Source: Streptomyces sp. NBC_01431
GTDB taxonomy: Bacteria > Actinomycetota > Actinomycetes > Streptomycetales > Streptomycetaceae
Assembly: GCF_036231355.1 (NCBI RefSeq)
Contig: NZ_CP109496.1
Span: forward strand, 6,510,001-6,574,000
DNA: 64,000 nt
Reading direction: 5' to 3'
Part shown: piece after piece, positions 60,390 to 64,000 of the stretch
How positions within the stretch are numbered: the stretch's first letter is position 1
Layout: every line of letters starts with the position of its first letter
The notes under the pieces: model-generated
What the model was told of the DNA's origin: nothing
The model's database searches: none
What the model saw: only the letters and a program-made list of their open reading frames with translations
Translations under genes and position numbers: made by a program

Positions 60390-61307
60390 TCAGGATCTGG
60401 CCCGCTGGGTCACCGCGATGCACACCAGGACGCCGACGGCGGCGAGCGGCGCGGCCGGGGACAGGTGCTCGCCGAGCAGCAGCACCGACCAGACGAGGGT
60501 GAGCAGCGGCTGGGCCAGCTGGAGCTGACTGGCCTTGGTGACACCGATGGCGGCCATGCCCCGGTACCAGAGGTAGAGGCCGAGGAAGGTGGAGGCGCCG
60601 GCCACCCAGAGCAGCCCAGCGGCCCCGTGCACGGTGAGGTGCCAGGGTTCGAGGGTGAGGCCGAGGACGGCGCCGGCCAGGGCGAGCGGGACGCAGAGCA
60701 CCAGGGCCCAGCCGACGACCTGCCAGCCCGGTATCAGCGCGGAGAGCCGGCCGCCCTCGGTGTATCCGGCCGCGCACAGCAGGAGTGCTCCGAACAGGTA
60801 GAGGTCTGCCCGTGACAGCGAGCCGCCGCTCTGCTCGACGGTGAAGGCGACCACCACCGCGGCACCGGCGAGCGCGGCCGCCCAGAAGGCGCGCGAGGGC
60901 CGCCGCCGGGTGCGGACCGCCGCGAAGGCGGCCGTGGTGAGCGGCAACAGCCCCACCACGACGGCCGCGTGCGAGGTCGTCGCCGTTCCGAGCGCCAGTG
61001 TGGTCAGGACCGGGAAGCCGATCATCACTCCCGCCGCGACCACCGCGAATCCGGCCCAGTGCGACCGGTCGGGGAAGGGCGCCCGGCCCCGCCACAGGAA
61101 GGCCCCGGCGAGCAGTGCGGCGATCAGCAGGCGCAGCGAAACCATCGACCACGGGCCGAAGCTCTGAAGTCCCCACGCGGTGCTGGGAAAGGTCAGCGAG
61201 AACGAGAGCACGCCGAGCGCCGCGAGTGCCGTCCCGCGCGGGACGGCACTGCCGTCGGTGGCGACCGCTATCGACCTGAGGGGAGTAGCGCTATTCTGTG
61301 CTGTCAT
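60390..61307 (-). CDS. EamA/DMT-family transporter
   Basis: 305 aa with ten hydrophobic segments in two EamA repeats, as for drug/metabolite exporters (RhaT/YdcZ-like). ATG 61307 is preferred; its start codon overlaps that of the divergent MocR gene. On the minus strand TTCTGC-N17-TACGCT ends five bases before the ATG, so this message may also be leaderless. Substrate unknown; MocR partners often handle amino-acid or pyridoxal-linked compounds. Confidence 0.88.
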   Translation of the reverse strand: MTAQNSATPLRSIAVATDGSAVPRGTALAALGVLSFSLTFPSTAWGLQSFGPWSMVSLRLLIAALLAGAFLWRGRAPFPDRSHWAGFAVVAAGVMIGFPVLTTLALGTATTSHAAVVVGLLPLTTAAFAAVRTRRRPSRAFWAAALAGAAVVVAFTVEQSGGSLSRADLYLFGALLLCAAGYTEGGRLSALIPGWQVVGWALVLCVPLALAGAVLGLTLEPWHLTVHGAAGLLWVAGASTFLGLYLWYRGMAAIGVTKASQLQLAQPLLTLVWSVLLLGEHLSPAAPLAAVGVLVCIAVTQRARS

Positions 61308-62742
61308 GCACGAGCGTAGCAGTGTCACGGAACTGGCAGAATCCCTGCGGGTCGAACTGGACCGCTACCCGGTGGGCGGAAAGCTGCCGTCGAGCCGGGC
61401 CCTGGTCGAGCGCCATCGGGTATCGCCGGTGACGGTCTCCCGCGCGCTCGCCCAGCTCGTCGCCGAGGGCCTGGTCGTCACCCGGCCCGGCGCCGGCGCC
61501 TACCGCGCCGAGCCGCGCACGCTCACCGCGCGCCCCGGCGACACCTCCTGGCAGGAGGTCGCGCTGAGCGCCGACGGCGCCACGGACCCGGCTCCGCGCG
61601 CGGTCGACGCCGGCGGCGTCCTGGTCAGCCTCACCGCACCGCCGACCGGTGTCATCGACTTCAGCGGCGGCTATCTCGACCCGGGCCTGCGGCCCGAGCG
61701 GGCCATGGCCGCCGCCCTCGCACGGGCCGGGCGCCGCCCCGGAGCCTGGGGGAGCCCACCCGTGGACGGGCTCACCGAGCTGCGTTCATGGTTCGCCCGC
61801 GAGATCGGCGGCACGCTCACCGCCGCCGACGTCCTGGTCACCGCGGGCGGCCAGACCGCGCTGACCACCGCGCTGCGCGCGCTCGCCGCACCCGGCGCCC
61901 CCGTCCTGGTCGAATCACCCACCTACACCGGCATGCTGGCCATCGCCCGCGCCGCGGGCCTGCGCCCCGTCCCGGTCCCCGTCGACCCCGACGGCGTACG
62001 CCCCGAACTCCTCGCGCGGGCCTTCCGGGCCACCGGCGCCCGCGTCTTCGTCTGCCAGCCCCTCTTCCAGAATCCGACCGGCGCCCTCCTCACCGCAGAC
62101 CGCGGCCGCGAAGTGGTCGACATCGCGCACTCCTTCGGCGCGTTCGTCGTCGAGGACGACTTCGGCCGCCGGCTGGTCCACGAGGATGCGCCCGCACTGC
62201 CCGCCCCGCTCGCCGCCGACGACCCCGACGGCGTCGTCGTCCATGTCTCCTCCCTCACCAAGGCGACCTCGCCGAGTCTGCGGGTCGGTGCGCTCGCCGC
62301 CCGCGGGCCCGTGCTTGAACGGCTGCGCGCCATCCAGGTCGTCGACTCGTTCTTCGTTCCGCGCCCCTTGCAGGAGACCGCCCTCGAACTCGTCGGATCC
62401 CCGGCCTGGAGCCGTCATCTGCGGGGCGTCTGCGCCGAGTTGACGGCGCGCCGACAGACCCTGGCCGCCGCCGTCCTGCGCCACCTCCCCGAGATCGCCC
62501 TGCCCCACATCCCCTCCGGCGGCTACCACCTGTGGCTCCGGTTGCCCGAGGGCGCCGGTGAGGCCGCCTTCCTGTCCGCGGCGCTGCGCGCGGGCGTCGC
62601 CGTCACCCCCGGCCGCCCCTACTTCAGCGCGGAGCCCCCCGCCGCCCACATCCGCCTCAGCTTCGCGGGCGTGGCCGGCCGCACGGAGATCACCGAAGGC
62701 GTGCGCAGACTGCGCACCGCGCTGGACGAAGTGCTGGGCTAG
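61306..62742 (+). CDS. MocR-family PLP-dependent regulator
   Basis: 478 aa from ATG 61306. GntR-type winged helix (about residues 5-70: LPSSRALVERHRVSPVTVSRALAQLVAEGLVVTRPGAGAY) fused to an aminotransferase fold-I domain. PLP Lys319 lies in SSLTKATSPSLRVG; FSGGYLDPGLRP, VTAGGQTALTTALRAL and CQPLFQNPTGALL also fit. No Shine-Dalgarno is near, but TATTCT (61292-61297) ends eight bases before the start. Likely controls the divergent EamA transporter and itself. Confidence 0.9.
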   Translation: MHERSSVTELAESLRVELDRYPVGGKLPSSRALVERHRVSPVTVSRALAQLVAEGLVVTRPGAGAYRAEPRTLTARPGDTSWQEVALSADGATDPAPRAVDAGGVLVSLTAPPTGVIDFSGGYLDPGLRPERAMAAALARAGRRPGAWGSPPVDGLTELRSWFAREIGGTLTAADVLVTAGGQTALTTALRALAAPGAPVLVESPTYTGMLAIARAAGLRPVPVPVDPDGVRPELLARAFRATGARVFVCQPLFQNPTGALLTADRGREVVDIAHSFGAFVVEDDFGRRLVHEDAPALPAPLAADDPDGVVVHVSSLTKATSPSLRVGALAARGPVLERLRAIQVVDSFFVPRPLQETALELVGSPAWSRHLRGVCAELTARRQTLAAAVLRHLPEIALPHIPSGGYHLWLRLPEGAGEAAFLSAALRAGVAVTPGRPYFSAEPPAAHIRLSFAGVAGRTEITEGVRRLRTALDEVLG

Positions 62743-62837
62743 GGGCGGGATATGAGGGTGGCCGCCCGGCCGCACGCCGCGGGCGGCCCGGGGCGTACGG
62801 CCTCGTACCAGAGGTGGTCCGGCGCGTTCGTTTTCAT
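62739..62837 (-). CDS. Leaderless 32-codon ORF behind a damage-type promoter
   Basis: MKTNAPDHLWYEAVRPGPPA followed by 12 more residues, stop at 62739. The ATG is exactly six bases after the -10 position of a promoter whose upstream half matches the DNA-damage motif perfectly (62844-62866). It overlaps the end of the MocR gene in antisense by four bases. No homologue recognised. It may be a real micro-protein, or only the 5' end of an antisense transcript into the MocR gene. Confidence 0.4.
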   Translation of the reverse strand: MKTNAPDHLWYEAVRPGPPAACGRAATLISRP

Positions 62838-62843
62838 GGGAAC

Positions 62844-62866
62844 AGCGTGGCATCCGCCACTGACAA
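62844..62866 (-). promoter_or_regulatory. Damage-type (PafBC motif) promoter reading leftward
   Basis: On the minus strand TTGTCAGTGGC (plus 62856-62866) is an exact match to the Streptomyces damage motif TTGTCAGTGGC-N6-TAGGGT as I recall it. After six bases comes CACGCT (62844-62849), which keeps the second A and final T of TAnnnT. The ATG of the short ORF starts seven bases from the -10 end. Confidence 0.6.
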
Positions 62867-62894
62867 TCGGCCCGGCACCTGCGAGGCTCCGGGC

Positions 62895-63326
62895 ATGAGC
62901 GATGTGATCTTCCGTGAGTACGTGATCTCCAGCGACCCCGCGCGCATCGACCCGGCCCGGGTCCACCACTGGCTGTCCACCGACGCCTACTGGGCGCTCG
63001 GCCGCAGCCGTGCGAAGCAGGACGCCGCGATCGCCGGTTCCCTCAACTTCGGTGCGTACGACCGGAGTTCGGGTGAGCAGGTCGCCTATGCGCGGATCGT
63101 CACCGACCACGCCACCTTCGCCTGGCTCTGCGACGTGTACGTCGATCCCGCCGTGCGTGGCAACGGGCTCGGCACCGCGCTGGTGACCGCGGTGCGCGAC
63201 GAGCTGGAGCCTGCCGGGCTGCGCCGGGTCCTGCTCGCCACCGCGGACGCGCACGGTGTCTACGAGAAGATCGGTTTCCGCACCCTGGAGACGACGGACA
63301 AATGGATGGCGCTGGGCGTCCAGTAG
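62895..63326 (+). CDS. GNAT-family N-acetyltransferase
   Basis: 143 aa from ATG 62895. The acetyl-CoA-binding motif A is LCDVYVDPAVRGNGLGTALVTAVRDEL (about residues 75-102), with R/Q-x-x-G-x-G/A represented by RGNGLG; motif B is LLATADAHGVYEKIGF. Single-domain cytosolic enzyme, substrate unknown. Likely transcribed independently of the MocR gene, since a leftward promoter lies between. Confidence 0.88.
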   Translation: MSDVIFREYVISSDPARIDPARVHHWLSTDAYWALGRSRAKQDAAIAGSLNFGAYDRSSGEQVAYARIVTDHATFAWLCDVYVDPAVRGNGLGTALVTAVRDELEPAGLRRVLLATADAHGVYEKIGFRTLETTDKWMALGVQ

Positions 63327-63352
63327 CCCCGCACCCGCAAGGCCCCACGGGA

Positions 63353-63910
63353 TCAGGGCAGTTCGCGCACGATCCGGGCCGGGTTGCCCACCGCGAGGAC
63401 GTTCGGCGGCAGGTCCCTGGTGACGACGGCGCCCGCACCCACCACCGTGTTGGCGCCGATCGTCACGCCGGGGCAGACGATCACCCCGCCGCCCAGCCAC
63501 ACGTTGTCCCCGATGGTGACGGGCTCGGCCTTCTCCCAGCCCGCCCGTCGCCGTTCGGTGTCCAACTCGTGGGTGGGCGTGAGGAGTTGGACGTACGGCC
63601 CGATCTGGACATCGGCGCCGATGGTGATCCGGCCGGTGTCCAGGAAGACGGCGCCGAAGTTCACGAACGTACCGGCGCCGATGCTGATGTGGTAGCCGAA
63701 GTCGCACTGGAACGGCGCTCTGATCCGGGTCGACGCGTCCACCGAACCCAGCAGTTCCGTCAGGATCCTGTGCCGCTCGGCCGGCGGTGCCGCACCCGCC
63801 GCGTTGAAGGCGGCGCACAGGGCGATGCGGCGCTCGGTGTCGGCGGCGAGTTCCGGGTCGTCGGGGATGTACCACTCGCCGGCCAGCATCAGCCGCTTGT
63901 TCTCACCCAC
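63353..63910 (-). CDS. Maltose/galactoside O-acetyltransferase family protein
   Basis: 185 aa from GTG 63910, seven bases after GGGAGG; GTG 63955 gives a 15-residue extension without a ribosome site. The Maa N-terminal domain (KRLMLAGEWYIPDDPELAADTERR) precedes a left-handed beta-helix of hexapeptide repeats (FGYHISIGAGTFVNFGAVFLDTG, IGDNVWLGGGVIVCPGVTIGANTVVGAGAVV). The active-site His of this family lies in PTHEL. Acetylates a sugar hydroxyl from acetyl-CoA. Upstream of it (63911-64000) nothing further is seen. Confidence 0.92.
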   Translation of the reverse strand: MGENKRLMLAGEWYIPDDPELAADTERRIALCAAFNAAGAAPPAERHRILTELLGSVDASTRIRAPFQCDFGYHISIGAGTFVNFGAVFLDTGRITIGADVQIGPYVQLLTPTHELDTERRRAGWEKAEPVTIGDNVWLGGGVIVCPGVTIGANTVVGAGAVVTRDLPPNVLAVGNPARIVRELP

Positions 63911-64000
63911 AGGGTGTCCTCCCAGCTCGGTTGCCCGGAACCGTACGACATCCACCGGCCGACCGGAGTGCCGGACCCGACGCGAGGCAGGAGGCCGTCC

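Noticed and set aside
61915..62853. 312-codon minus-strand frame over the MocR gene
   Set aside because: Composition of a shadow frame, and the PLP domain on the plus strand is clearly real.

Overview
The window is high-GC actinobacterial chromosome, almost certainly Streptomyces or a close relative. It carries a complete Pup-proteasome locus, frequent GTG starts, only two in-frame TTA codons that I found, TAGGGT/TAGGCT-type -10 boxes directly in front of start codons, and a gene order (arc-dop-pup-prcBA-pafA-pafBC-tatAC-helY ... infC-rpmI-rplT-pheST) that matches what I recall of Streptomyces coelicolor. It looks like core chromosome: I saw no insertion sequence, prophage, CRISPR array, tRNA or rRNA.

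Layout. 1-4722: 3' end of the proteasomal ATPase gene (arc/mpa), then dop, pup, prcB and prcA. 4756-7212: a LacI regulator divergent from an MFS transporter. 7222-12268: pafA, two FKBP prolyl isomerases, and pafB/pafC, the DNA-damage regulator pair. 12284-18113: a zinc-ribbon protein, a small membrane protein, tatA, tatC, a lipid kinase and the HelY-type helicase. 18296-25000: TetR, ADP-ribosylglycohydrolase, PadR with a DrrAB-like ABC exporter, a siderophore-interacting protein behind an iron box, and a 5'-3' exonuclease. 25130-28829: a betaine/proline ABC uptake system with a fused permease-binding protein, an XRE-cupin regulator and a gene remnant. 28920-31785: a TDT-family exporter, LysR and a GNAT acetyltransferase. 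32098-38789: a gamma-glutamylation cluster (C26 hydrolase, permease, FadR-type regulator, glutamine-synthetase-like enzyme, aldehyde dehydrogenase, SDR), probably for ethanolamine or another amine. 38921-46022: secreted HAD phosphatase, DUF2510 protein, PLP enzyme, orphan mycosin with membrane partner, SseB and DUF1844. 46204-53892: infC-rpmI-rplT behind a structured leader, an rRNA methyltransferase, an orphan histidine kinase and pheST. 54122-63910: PP2C phosphatase, a TTA-containing TPR regulator, NUDIX, a small TTA-containing membrane protein, 3-hydroxyacyl-CoA dehydrogenase, a Tat-exported glycosidase-like protein, DUF1918, EamA/MocR, a leaderless micro-ORF, GNAT and a maltose-acetyltransferase-like protein.

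How it fits together. Pup is ligated by PafA, removed by Dop, and pupylated substrates are unfolded by Arc into the PrcBA chamber. PafB and PafC, next door, are known in mycobacteria to activate LexA-independent DNA-damage promoters. Promoters resembling that motif (TTGTCRGTG-N8-TAnnnT) lie upstream of helY, of the TetR gene and of a 32-codon leaderless ORF at 62739-62837, with a weaker resemblance at pup. The amine cluster has the same operator-like motif (TCAATGGT-N7-CATACCTT) in front of both its permease and its synthetase genes. Many starts here look leaderless (pafA, dagK, helY, DUF2510, SseB, DUF1844, MocR). No single dramatic new system is evident; the most informative novelties are regulatory.
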